Shown here: piece after piece, positions 38,772 to 48,600 of the stretch
Layout: the number at the start of each line of letters is the position of its first letter
How positions within the stretch are numbered: the first letter of the stretch is position 1
Source of the DNA: Rhodocytophaga rosea
Lineage (GTDB): Bacteria > Bacteroidota > Bacteroidia > Cytophagales > 172606-1
Assembly (NCBI RefSeq): GCF_010119975.1
Contig: NZ_CP048222.1
Coordinates: 1,137,501-1,201,500 of the forward strand
Reading direction: 5' to 3'
DNA length: 64,000 bases
Notes under the pieces: generated by a model
Databases searched by the model: none
Seen by the model: the letters and a program-made list of their open reading frames with translations, nothing else
What the model was told of the DNA's origin: nothing
Translations under genes and position numbers: made by a program

Positions 38772-39245
38772 ATGAAGTATATTATTATAGCCTGCTTACT
38801 CAGCGGCATTTGTTTATGGAGTTTCAACATGCAGGCGCAGTCGGCTGTAGCGAAGGATACAGAGTGGCTCGAAAAAGAACTGAACACACTGGCCAAAAGC
38901 GCTAAAAAATCAACTGTTAGCCAGCAATACGATTTTAATGAGTGTAGCTGTAAGTATTCGGCCAAAGCAAACGATGACGGCGGTGGCTTTAACCTGGACA
39001 AAAATTTTACTTTTAACCTGAACGAGATAAATAATATTACCTATGTGCGGAATGAGGATAAGACCTATGAACTGCGGATGAAAATGAAAACGGACAGTGA
39101 TATTGTCGGTTTCCTCAACCTGGATATGATTACTACTACCTTATACACTTCGGATGAAAACAAGGTAAAAGAAATTGTAAACAAACTAAGAACCACTGTA
39201 AAGACATGTAGTCCCGGTAGCAAATCTGCGCAAGGCAGCAGATAA
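38772..39245 (+). CDS. hypothetical secreted protein of the PadR-PspC unit, 157 aa
   Basis: A 157-residue protein with a signal peptide (KYIIIACLLSGICLWSFNMQAQ, cleaved near residue 23). The mature part is hydrophilic with a beta-rich centre (KNFTFNLNEINNITYVRNEDKTYELRMKMKTDSDIVGFLNLDMITTTLYT) and two or three Cys (CSCKYS and a later TCSPG). No family recognised. It is the first gene behind a clear promoter and 23 bases upstream of padR, so it is probably co-expressed with the regulator and the PspC-GIN protein and may belong to the same envelope response. Confidence 0.7.
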   Translation: MKYIIIACLLSGICLWSFNMQAQSAVAKDTEWLEKELNTLAKSAKKSTVSQQYDFNECSCKYSAKANDDGGGFNLDKNFTFNLNEINNITYVRNEDKTYELRMKMKTDSDIVGFLNLDMITTTLYTSDENKVKEIVNKLRTTVKTCSPGSKSAQGSR

Positions 39246-39268
39246 TTAATTTCAAACAATAATGCGAT

Positions 39269-39664
39269 ATGAATGTAGAAAACACACAAGTGCAAATGCG
39301 AAAGGGTATCCTGGAATTTTGCATCCTGCATATAATTTCAAGAGGTGAGGTATACGCATCCGACATGCTGGAAGAACTGACAGCAGCTAAAATTATGGTC
39401 GTGGAAGGTACCTTATATCCCTTGCTGACAAGGCTGAAAAATGCCGGACTCGTTGAGTATAAATGGGTCGAATCCAGTTCAGGACCACCCAGAAAGTATT
39501 ATACTCTCACACAAGATGGTACTAATTTTCTGGATAGCCTTCAAAATACATGGACAGAGCTGGTTACTTCTACCAGTCAGATTATACAACGGAATGGCAA
39601 TAGTCCGGCAACAGAGTCTGGAAGTGGAACCGGATTAGCCATTACAATCGGCACCAAAAGTTAA
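39269..39664 (+). CDS. PadR family transcriptional regulator
   Basis: A 131-residue winged-helix repressor of the PadR family. Typical parts are MRKGILEFCILHIISRGEVYASDMLEEL, then VVEGTLYPLLTRLKNAGLVEYKWVESSSGPPRKYYTLTQDG (recognition helix and wing). The C-terminal helix for dimerisation is present, followed by a short Gly/Ser-rich tail. PadR proteins commonly repress their own operon; a likely operator overlaps the promoter at 38681-38720. The effector ligand is not known. It precedes the PspC-GIN gene by 78 bases, as in many Bacteroidota. Confidence 0.93.
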   Translation: MNVENTQVQMRKGILEFCILHIISRGEVYASDMLEELTAAKIMVVEGTLYPLLTRLKNAGLVEYKWVESSSGPPRKYYTLTQDGTNFLDSLQNTWTELVTSTSQIIQRNGNSPATESGSGTGLAITIGTKS

Positions 39665-39742
39665 ACCCGTTCACTAAGAAATATACTGCCGGATACTTCA
39701 ACTAAAGCATCTGAGTAGCAATAAAAATAAAAACTGATACAC

Positions 39743-42193
39743 ATGAAAAAGACGATTAGTATCAATATTAGCGGAATCATCTTTCACATTGAGGAGGATG
39801 GCTACGAAAAACTGAGAAATTACCTGAGTTCTATTCAGAAATACTTTGCCTCTTATGCAGACAATAAGGAGATTATCGCCGACATCGAAAGCCGGATAGC
39901 CGAAATTTTTCTGGGAAAACTAAATCCCGGAAAACAGGTGATTGCCGGGGAAGATGTAGACAAGCTTATCGTAACGATGGGTAATATCTCCGACTTTGAA
40001 GCGATAGAAGAAGTAGAAGAAAAATATGCCCGTCAAACAGCCGGTGGTAATACTGCCTATGCTACTGAAGCCGGAACTGCTACGGCAACGGCTGCTACTG
40101 ATGCTACAACTGGCCTTCCCAAAAAATTGTACCGCGATATTAACCGCAAATTGCTGGGTGGAGTTGCTTCAGGTATCGCCCATTACTTTACCATCGATCC
40201 GCTTTGGGTTCGCCTCATGTTTTGTGCCGCTTTCTTCGATATGTTCTTTCTGCCCGGCTCTTTTTCCAGTATATCATTTATCAGCTACGTGATTTTGTGG
40301 ATGGTAGTGCCTGGTACTACTACCTTACAGGAAGACAAAACTATTAAGAAGTTCTACCGGAACCCTGACCAGAAAACAATAGGTGGAGTGGCTAGTGGTA
40401 TCGCTGCTTATTTTGGCGTAGATGTAACCATTGTCCGGCTGATCTTTGTACTGGGATTTATTTTCTTCGGTACCGGCTTGCTGCTCTATCTGATTTTATG
40501 GGCCATTACACCAGTAGCTAAAACCATCACCGAAAAGATGCAGATGCAGGGAGAACCAGTTACTTTGTCGAATATCGAACAAAATATAAAAAAAAATTTC
40601 GCACCTGACGAAAACGGAGAAGAAAGTAACCTTATAAAGATACTTTTGTTCCCTTTCCGGCTCATTGCTACCATAGTAGGCGGAATAAGTAAGGCTTTAG
40701 GCCCTATTGCCCTGTTTGGTCTGGATATGATTCGTGTAGGAGCAGGTTTGCTTCTGGTTATTTTTACCGTATCGCTGGTTGTTGGAATGTTTATAGCCAT
40801 GGGCATTGCAATAGGCTTGATTCCAGTATATAACTTCATTGATACAGGTGATTTTCCGGTAGGGCTGCTACAAAACAGTTTTCCGGCAGTGGGATTCATT
40901 TCTTTATTTTTCGTACTCTTTATTCCAACTATTTTTATTGGCCATATGGGTACCAGCCTGATAGCCAAGCGGAGTACTATGAAAGCTCCGGTAGGCTGGA
41001 CCTTATTCAGCATCTGGATTATTTCTTTGATCGCTACCAGTGTTACTGTACCAGCCTATGCCGGTCAGTTTCGCACCAAGGGGTATTTTGAAACGACGCG
41101 TACGTTTACTACCGGCAAAAAAATAGTATACCTGAATGTACGTGAAGCAGGAAACGATACTTTCGACGAAGTACGGCTTTCCTTAGAACCTTACGAAGGC
41201 ACAGAACCCAAACTGGTGCAACGGTTTGAAGCCCGTGGAAAAAACCGGCAGGATGCAATCGTTAATGCACAGGGTATAGAATATACTGTTTCTCATGCAG
41301 ATTCTGTTATTACGTTTGATTCAAATTATGACTTTAAAGATGAGGCAAAATTCCGGGCACAGGAGTTAAGCATGACCTTGTATATGCCCTTTGAGCAGCT
41401 TTTTATGTTTGATGAATCTCTTACACATCTGATGCGCCGCAATGATTATAAAGGAGGAGATAAAGTATATAAATTTGTAAAAGACCAGGGTCTGGTTTGT
41501 CAGAATTGTTTAGACGAGGAAGTGATCACCGGAGAGATCCATACCAGCCAGGATGGCAACATCCGTGAATTCAAACTCCGCGATTTTGACAGGCTTAATA
41601 TTGGCAGTGCTTTTATAGTAAATGTACGGCAGGGCGACGAATACAACGTGCGGGTAAGTGGCAAGAAAGAAGATATTGATGACATCCGCGCAAGTGTATC
41701 CGGAAGAGAACTGGAAGTAAAATTTGAAAATGGCAACTTTTTTGAAAGGCACCTGAACCGGGAAAAAATACGGGTAGACATTACCATGCCTGCAATCGCC
41801 GGGCTGCATTTTCATGGCGCTTCTGAATCAACCGTAAAAGGATTTGATAACGATCACAGTGATGATGTAGACATTCAACTATCGGGAGCAGCCCAGTCAG
41901 AAATAGATATTAATGCCCGTAAGCTTACTGTTTCGGTGAATGGCGCAGCAGAACTCGAACTCAATGGCCGTGCAGAAAGACTGGAAGCGGAAGTATCAAG
42001 TGCGGCAAAACTCCGGGGATTTGATTTTATTGTGGAAGAAGTAGATGTAGATGTAAGCAGCGCAGGTCTGGCAGAATTATATGCCAACCAGAAATTGATG
42101 GCCGAAGCCAGCAGTGCAGGCCGGGTGTTGTACCGGGGTGAAGCTTCTGTTGACAGCAATACTTCCAGCGGAGGCTCTGTTAGCCGGGAATAA
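39743..42193 (+). CDS. PspC-domain membrane protein with C-terminal GIN (DUF2807) domain
   Basis: An 816-residue envelope protein. N-terminal soluble region (1-100, ISINISGIIFHIEEDGYEKLRNYLSSI); two PspC domains at about 128-193 (KLYRDINRKLLGGVASGIAHYF) and 208-272 (KKFYRNPDQKTIGGVASGIAAYFGV), each with a membrane helix; further membrane helices about 310-440; then an extracytoplasmic C-terminal part (470-816) ending in a beta-helix-like GIN/DUF2807 domain (LNIGSAFIVNVRQGDEYNVRVSG ... AAQSEIDINARKLTVSVNGAAELELNG). PspC binds the phage-shock machinery in other bacteria; the two-PspC plus GIN arrangement with a PadR regulator is a Bacteroidota version. The function is probably sensing or maintaining the membrane. 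Confidence 0.9.
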   Translation: MKKTISINISGIIFHIEEDGYEKLRNYLSSIQKYFASYADNKEIIADIESRIAEIFLGKLNPGKQVIAGEDVDKLIVTMGNISDFEAIEEVEEKYARQTAGGNTAYATEAGTATATAATDATTGLPKKLYRDINRKLLGGVASGIAHYFTIDPLWVRLMFCAAFFDMFFLPGSFSSISFISYVILWMVVPGTTTLQEDKTIKKFYRNPDQKTIGGVASGIAAYFGVDVTIVRLIFVLGFIFFGTGLLLYLILWAITPVAKTITEKMQMQGEPVTLSNIEQNIKKNFAPDENGEESNLIKILLFPFRLIATIVGGISKALGPIALFGLDMIRVGAGLLLVIFTVSLVVGMFIAMGIAIGLIPVYNFIDTGDFPVGLLQNSFPAVGFISLFFVLFIPTIFIGHMGTSLIAKRSTMKAPVGWTLFSIWIISLIATSVTVPAYAGQFRTKGYFETTRTFTTGKKIVYLNVREAGNDTFDEVRLSLEPYEGTEPKLVQRFEARGKNRQDAIVNAQGIEYTVSHADSVITFDSNYDFKDEAKFRAQELSMTLYMPFEQLFMFDESLTHLMRRNDYKGGDKVYKFVKDQGLVCQNCLDEEVITGEIHTSQDGNIREFKLRDFDRLNIGSAFIVNVRQGDEYNVRVSGKKEDIDDIRASVSGRELEVKFENGNFFERHLNREKIRVDITMPAIAGLHFHGASESTVKGFDNDHSDDVDIQLSGAAQSEIDINARKLTVSVNGAAELELNGRAERLEAEVSSAAKLRGFDFIVEEVDVDVSSAGLAELYANQKLMAEASSAGRVLYRGEASVDSNTSSGGSVSRE

Positions 42194-42254
42194 TCTTAGA
42201 CTTAATTTATGTAACAAACAGCACCCTTATACTTCACTCCTACCCTAGTATGTT

Positions 42255-42866
42255 ATGCAACCCATTCATACCAGTATTCATCCATTATTCCGGGGCATTT
42301 CATTAATCATTGCCCCGTTGTTATTTGGCGCATCCACCTTTTTCTGGGAAAGCGGAGAATATGGAATTACAGGAGGTACTTTACTGGCCTTATCCCTTGT
42401 TTTCTGGATCATGGCCTTTATCGTTTTATTTGACCTGCTCAAAGAAAAGATGCCTGTTTATGCTACTATCGGGTTGCTGGTAGCTATTTATGGCTGTGTA
42501 AGCGGAATAAATTTTGGATTTGTGGGTGTTTTTTCAGAAGTATTCAACATAGACCATGATACCTATCTCAAAGCTGCCGCTGAACATCCGCTCAGTTTTA
42601 ATTTGCTGCTTTTCTGGTCTGGCCCTCTATTTCCATTAAGCCTGCTGGTGCTGGGAATTATGCTGATAAGAAAAGCGGCTGTACCTATGTGGGCTGGTAT
42701 TCTGATATGTTTAGGTGCCATTGCCTTTCCGGTGAGCAGGATTCTAAGAATAGAATTAATTGCCCATATTTCTGATGCTTTGCTGGCCATTCCATTTATA
42801 TTTATCGGCTGGCAGTATATAACAACAAAGCATGCTAATAACTTTCTGAATCCGGAGAAGGCTTAA
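42255..42866 (+). CDS. hypothetical membrane protein, 203 aa
   Basis: A 203-residue protein with six predicted membrane helices (about 14-30, 40-62, 71-95, 115-140, 145-160 and 175-190) and a periplasmic-like loop around 96-115 (EVFNIDHDTYLKAAAEHP). No motif identifies a substrate. ATG at 42255. It is 61 bases downstream of the PspC-GIN gene on the same strand and may be co-transcribed, but similar stand-alone proteins occur widely, so the link is not firm. Confidence 0.7.
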   Translation: MQPIHTSIHPLFRGISLIIAPLLFGASTFFWESGEYGITGGTLLALSLVFWIMAFIVLFDLLKEKMPVYATIGLLVAIYGCVSGINFGFVGVFSEVFNIDHDTYLKAAAEHPLSFNLLLFWSGPLFPLSLLVLGIMLIRKAAVPMWAGILICLGAIAFPVSRILRIELIAHISDALLAIPFIFIGWQYITTKHANNFLNPEKA

Positions 42867-42929
42867 AATATTATATGCGTTAAATTCCCTACTTCATCAT
42901 ATATAATTTAAGATTATTTTTTGTGATAT

Positions 42930-43361
42930 TCAGGCAGCATGAGAAGCCAGAATAGCTACGCCTGCCAGAATACAGGCAATGCCTGTCAGTTGAATCCACG
43001 ACACACTTTCTTTCAGAAACACAATACCCAGTACAGCACCGACCAGCACCGTTCCGCCCACAATCACCGGAATACCCACTGAGGCGTTAATTCCTTTAGA
43101 AAACACATAAAAAGAGGTAATTTCTGCCAGCCCGACAAACACACCGGCTAAAATCGCATACATCATTCCTTTGGGAGAAAAACCAACGGATACTCCTTTC
43201 CATTTCAGAAATAACAAAGCAGCACCTCCCATGAGTAAAGCCACCGCCTGTAAAATAACGGCTCCCAGTATTTGATGGATCTGTCCGGCAGATACCTTAA
43301 TAAAAAAGTTATACAATCCGAAAAACAGGGCTGTCAGAACAATAAGAATAATCCAGGGCAT
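42930..43361 (-). CDS. EamA/DMT-like small transporter, 143 aa
   Basis: A 143-residue protein with four or five membrane helices, one EamA repeat (typical DMT carriers have two). It shows LTALFFGLYNFFIKVSAGQI and VFVGLAEITSFYVFSKGINASVGIPVIVGGTVLVGAVLGIVFLKESVSWIQLTGIACILAGVAIL, the EamA C-terminal signature with the E in FLKE. Half-size members work as dimers. The substrate is unknown. It is a stand-alone gene, convergent with the membrane protein upstream. Confidence 0.85.
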   Translation of the reverse strand: MPWIILIVLTALFFGLYNFFIKVSAGQIHQILGAVILQAVALLMGGAALLFLKWKGVSVGFSPKGMMYAILAGVFVGLAEITSFYVFSKGINASVGIPVIVGGTVLVGAVLGIVFLKESVSWIQLTGIACILAGVAILASHAA

Positions 43362-43552
43362 AAGGCAAATGAGTGATAGGGTGATTTATTTATAATAATC
43401 GTGACGTATGGAATTTAGTCATTAATTACTGCATCTTTATAAATGGCTGAGCGTTTGTAAATCTAATGGATTACACAGCGCCACGGCTTCATGCTTTAGC
43501 GTTTATGGCAAGGTGATTGATGAAAGCGATGTCATGCACTTATTTTTTGTCT

Positions 43553-43909
43553 TTATTTTCTCAATTCATTCCAAATATTCAGGTACTCAGGTTTCAACAG
43601 CTTCTTTGCTTCGTTTGCATACTTGTAATCAACATCTAATTCAAGATGTTCCAGGAATGAAACATATAAAGCGTTTTCAGTTGTAGTATCTACTTTTTCC
43701 ACTGTTAATTGAAAAAAAACAATTATTCTTTTCAGTTCATCTAATCTGCCTGCTGATAAACAGCTGTTAGCATATCCGGCCAAGCAAGCAACTTGTAAAT
43801 AAATTAATCCTTGGTAATATTCGTCTTTCAATTCAGATGCAAGCACAGGAAACTATTCTATCAAATATTGTAAAAATTCTTCCCGGCTAATTCTCGGTTT
43901 TACAATCAT
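43553..43909 (-). pseudogene. DUF7674-like small protein, interrupted by an in-frame TAG
   Basis: The frame from ATG 43909 to 43553 would encode 118 residues, but codon 19 (43853-43855, minus) is TAG: MIVKPRISREEFLQYLIE stop FPVLASELKDEYYQG. The downstream part is intact and ends YVSFLEHLELDVDYKYANEAKKLLKPEYLNIWNELRK, a pattern that resembles the DUF7674 family of small Bacteroidota proteins (from memory). Lys or Glu was probably lost to TAG (AAG or GAG by one base). A GTG at 43846 could restart translation at residue 22 and give a 97-residue protein lacking the first helix. The function is unknown. A sequencing error is the alternative. Confidence 0.65.
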
Positions 43910-43973
43910 GAAATTCATTCTTGTTTACTTTTTATCTTTGATGATGCATACTAATTATACACTTTCATTTACG

Positions 43974-45167
43974 CTACTTCGATTCTTTTAATAACAAAAA
44001 CATTTCGGCGGCATGCCAGCTATGAGGCATTCCTACTTTGTCCTTGACGAGAATTTCATTGAGTACCTGCATGCCAGGGTAATAGGCATCATTCGCTTGC
44101 GCTTCCCAGGAAAGCGGATAATACCGGTTGGTAAGCCTTCCCTTTGCTTCTCCGAAAAAATGATCTTCGGCCCACACAAGATATGGATAATTCTGATTAC
44201 TGGCCTTATCAAAACGGTTTCCGCCCACATGAGGCTGTTTAAAATCCCACCAGAACAGGGAAGAATAACTATCATATACGGCAGGAATCTGGTAAGGATC
44301 ATGTAAGCCGAGAGAGTGGAATCCATATTTTATCCATTTGGTCTGGAAAACCGGATGTAAAGTATCACCTGTTTTGCCTTCAATATAATTCTCCTTCCCA
44401 AACTGCTGTACCGAGTCAAGTACCATTTTTACAACCGGGTGTTCTTTGCCAGAAACCAGTGAAACCAGGTATAATACCTGCCCCAGATTGTCTGCTTCGC
44501 TCATACTTTGATTATGGCGGTCAAATGGGTCCCGAATAGCCAAAATCCAGTCTTTAATCAGATGCAGGTTATCCGTCTGTTGTAGCACCATAGCCATCAA
44601 GGCAGCATCCCGGAAACGGGCTTTTTTATATACCAGGAAATTAGGTAATGGCAATCCGTTATGTATGTTTATCAGAATCTCATGGTGTAATACCCGCAAT
44701 ACCGGCGCATAGGGTTGTCCCTCAAAGGTCGGCAGGTTCAGTTTGCTCTCACTGGCTACAGTTACTTTATTGCCATCCCAGATGTAGACGCCTTTTCCAT
44801 TTTCGATAATCCGGATTTTGCGGCCATCCTCGGTTTCCAGATACACTAAATATTCAGAAGGCACGATCAATTCTTTGTTGATCTTCCATCGTTTGAGCAC
44901 ATCGCCAGTGGCGGCATCTATGAGTTTACCCCCTCTGTAAATCATTTTATGGCGGTCACCCATGCCAAAGAGAAAAAAATGTAAATCAGGCATTTCTTTC
45001 ACATTCGTATGTACACGCCTGAGTGAATCCAGGGATTGGTGGTACAACAGCAGACTTTTTTCAGCATGTACCAGTGCCTGATCCTGGGCAATTGCCGGCA
45101 AACAGCCAGCTATGAGCAGCCATAAAAAAATATAGTACTTATTAAATAAATAGAAACAATGGCTCAT
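43974..45167 (-). CDS. hypothetical secreted protein, 397 aa
   Basis: A 397-residue protein with a signal peptide (residues about 1-27, ending in AGCLPAIAQ). The mature part has a short beta region (RGGKLIDAATGDVLKRW, IENGKGVYIWDGNKVTVASE) and a larger helical region with many aromatic residues (HNGLPLPNFLVYKK, LGQVLYLVSLV, YPYLVWAEDHFF, YYPLSWEAQANDAYYPGMQVL). The helical part could be an (alpha/alpha) barrel as in some carbohydrate-active enzymes, but no catalytic motif is recognisable. It is a single gene with a 480-base intergenic region upstream. Confidence 0.65.
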   Translation of the reverse strand: MSHCFYLFNKYYIFLWLLIAGCLPAIAQDQALVHAEKSLLLYHQSLDSLRRVHTNVKEMPDLHFFLFGMGDRHKMIYRGGKLIDAATGDVLKRWKINKELIVPSEYLVYLETEDGRKIRIIENGKGVYIWDGNKVTVASESKLNLPTFEGQPYAPVLRVLHHEILINIHNGLPLPNFLVYKKARFRDAALMAMVLQQTDNLHLIKDWILAIRDPFDRHNQSMSEADNLGQVLYLVSLVSGKEHPVVKMVLDSVQQFGKENYIEGKTGDTLHPVFQTKWIKYGFHSLGLHDPYQIPAVYDSYSSLFWWDFKQPHVGGNRFDKASNQNYPYLVWAEDHFFGEAKGRLTNRYYPLSWEAQANDAYYPGMQVLNEILVKDKVGMPHSWHAAEMFLLLKESK

Positions 45168-45649
45168 ATCTCATATAAGGTAGATCACAAATAAGTACAA
45201 GTAAACATATTCAGTGCCAGCTAAGAAATTATAATAAATGCACTATCCTCACAAAGGATGAATTACACAATCTTTACTTGGCCGACACATCCATATCCTG
45301 CAACGAAGATATACTGAAAACCAGGATATACAGTAAAACTTGACTACACATTCGCACTGGAACTTGATTCAGGTAAATAGTCAGTCTTGCTTATTGGCAA
45401 AAACATATGTAAGGTCACCGCAATTTATACCACTTTTATCATAGAAAGTAGCAATAGTTCGTCTGGCAAAATCTGTATATAGCTCTCCTCTTGATATTTA
45501 ACTCCAAAAACTAACTGTTATTTTGAACAAAACAGTCTTATCTCAGCATTCTACCATATTTTATTACATACCTGCCGTACGCCAATTTTTACAGCTAAGA
45601 CCGGAAGCATTTATACTAACTTTCAAGATGGGATGGGCAGATTTTTTCA
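45168..45649. other. 482-base intergenic region between divergent genes, nothing recognised
   Basis: Lies between the minus-strand secreted-protein gene and the plus-strand histidine kinase. It contains short A+T-rich repeats such as ATATACTG/GATATACAG around 45310-45335 but no hairpin, no coding fragment and no well-spaced -33/-7 pair that I trust. Confidence 0.45.
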
Positions 45650-48600
45650 ATGAACAACGATTACTCAATAGACTTGCAACAGGCTTTGCTTAATGAACTA
45701 AATAAATTACAAAATAAACTGCTTGCCGGTAAAGGAACACCTGTAACTATTATTCTTGAGTTAACTGAGTATATTACAGAATATACCCAAAGCGATTATG
45801 GTTTTATTATCAAAGTAAAACATACCGGTTCTTATCCCTCTTATCAACACATTGCAGCCGCAACCTCCGAACAAAAAACACTAACTGGCACTTCTGTACT
45901 TCCCAAGCAAATACTGCCAATAGATCATTGCGCTGTTAAGGCATTGCTGGATGAAGTGGTTAACACAAATAAAGCTTTAATTCATCACGAGTATCCATTA
46001 ACTGGTGTTCAGGGAACTGAACTTCCTGTATCTGCAAACAATTTGATAGCCATACCATTAGCGTTTGAGGATACCGTTCTGGGCGTATTGGTTCTGCTGA
46101 ATGATACTTGTCCCTATCACTTGGATACAGTATCCTTACTGAAGCCTGCCATATCCACTTGCGCCGCCATTTGTATGAATATGGCTGGTGAAGCTAGTTT
46201 CAACGACAGTGATCTTTTCAGCCTGCTGATTGAAAATTCTTCTGATATCCTGACCATTCTTAATAGTGATGGTACCATCCGATACGAAAGCCCTGCTTTT
46301 TATAAGGTTTTCGGATACACCAAAAGCCAGGTTATTGGTAAAAATGTATTTAGTTTTATACACTCCGAAGATGTAGATAAGGTGATGAATGTCTTCACGA
46401 AAGCCCTGCTTGTATCCGGAGAAAATGAACCGGTAGAGTGTCGTTTTGCCACTGCTTCCGGAGAGTATATTATCCTGGAAGCCATTGGGAACAATATGCT
46501 TTCCCACGAGGCCATTCAGGGAATTATTGTTACTTCCAGGAATATTACGGAGAGGAAGCGGATTGAAACAGAGCTCAGGAACTCAAAAGCTCATTTATCT
46601 GCCTTAGTAGATGCTTTCCCCCAGGCAGATTTTCTGCTTGATAAAGATTACAAAATAATCAAGCTGAATGCCCTTGCCAAAAAGTATATACGGCTGGTCT
46701 GGAAGAAAGAGGGCGGGGAAGGCGAAAGCATGCTGAATTACTCAAATCCCACAGATCTGCCCCATTTTCAGAATAGTTTTAAACGTGCTTATGCTGGTGA
46801 GCGCATTAGCTATGAGCGTGAACTTCGTTATGCCAATGGCCTGGTATTATGGTTTGAACTGCAATATATGCCGGTATATAATATATCTGGCGAAATTTAT
46901 GCGGTTTCTTTTATCGCCTATGATATTACCTCCCGGAAAAAGAATGAACTTGAACTCAGCAAGCTTTCTCTGGTTGCCAAACATACTGACAATGCCGTAA
47001 TTATTACGGATAAAAACGGGATTATTGAGTGGGTAAATGAAGGGTTTATCAGAATTTCAGGTTATAGCTTTGAAGAAGCCATTGGCCAGAAACCTGGAAA
47101 ATTACTGCAGGGGCCGCTCACAGAACCGGAAAAGGTGAATTACATGAGCCAATGTATAGCCAACGGCGAAAGTTTTAAAACAGAAATCATCAATTACAAA
47201 AAAAGTGGCCAGCCATACTGGCTTTCTATATCGGTATCTCCTGTTTATGACGAAAATGGTAATCTGAGCCGGTTTATTGCTGTTGAATCAGATATTTCCG
47301 ACCGTAAAGAACTCGAACAACACAAACAGCAGGTAGAACAGAGTTTTTATCAGGCATATAACCGGCTGGAAAACTACAAAAATGCGTTAGACAGAAGTGC
47401 CCTTATCTCTATTAAAGATCTTTCGGGTAAGCTGATACACGTTAACGAATTTTATTGTAAAATATCTAAATACGGCCGCAAAGAACTGATAGGGAAACAT
47501 TATTCACTGGTGCATGCCGAATACCATTCCAGGGCTTTTTATGCCAATATGTGGCAGATTTTACAAGAGGGTAAGTTGTGGAGGGGAGAGATTAAAAACC
47601 AGGCCAAAGATGGCTCCTTTTTCTGGGTGGATACCATTATTAATCCCATACTTAATCAGCAGGGAAAGATCATTCAGTATCTAACCATTATGTATGAGAT
47701 CACCGACCGCAAAAAAGCAGAAGAAAAAATTATAGAAAGTGAGGCATTTCTGAAAGATACCCAGAAGGCAGCGCTAATTGGAAACTGGGAAATCCGCCTG
47801 CCGGAAAACAAACTCATCTGGTCGGAGGCCACTTTTCTTATTTATGGTTTAGATATATTCAAAGGTACACCTACCATAGAAGAGTCCTATCAGTATTATC
47901 ACCCCGACGATTATGCCTTATTGCGTAATGAAGCCAAGTTAGCTACACAAAGATGCGATTCTTACAATGTAGATGTGCGCATACTCTTGCCGGATGGCAC
48001 TACCAAGTATGTAAATATTATTGGCAAACCTATTGTGCGTCCGGATGGAAAGCTAACCCGGCTCAGGGGCACCATTATGGATATTGACGACCGGAAGAAA
48101 AATGAACTGAGGCTGGCAAAACAAAACGAAGAACTTACAAAGCTTAATACTGAGCTCGACCGGTTCGTATACAGTGTCTCTCATAACCTGCGGGCTCCGC
48201 TTACCTCCATATTAGGCCTGATCAACATAACCAAATTTTCGACTGAATCGGAAACGCATCTTAAATATTTGTCGCTGATGGAAAAAAGTATTCATAAACT
48301 GGATGCTACAATCCATGAGATTAATGATTATTCCAGAAATGCCAGGCTGGAAGTTGAAAAAGAAGAAATAGATTTTGATAAACTCTTCAAGGGTATTATT
48401 GAAAACCATGCCTATATGGAAGGAGCTTCAAAAATTAATATTGAACTTCAGGTTTCTGCAAGTTCTGGTTTTTACTCCGACAAAAGCCGTTTGCTGGTAA
48501 TTCTCAACAATCTGCTGTCTAATGCGATCAAATACCATGATCTGGATAAAGAATCTCCGTTTATAAAAATTCATGTAACTATTGACTCAGCCGGCGCCCA

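Noticed and set aside
46950-47330. LOV photoreceptor domain in the PAS kinase
   Set aside because: The motif reads GQKPGKLLQG and lacks the flavin-binding cysteine of GxNCRFLQ.
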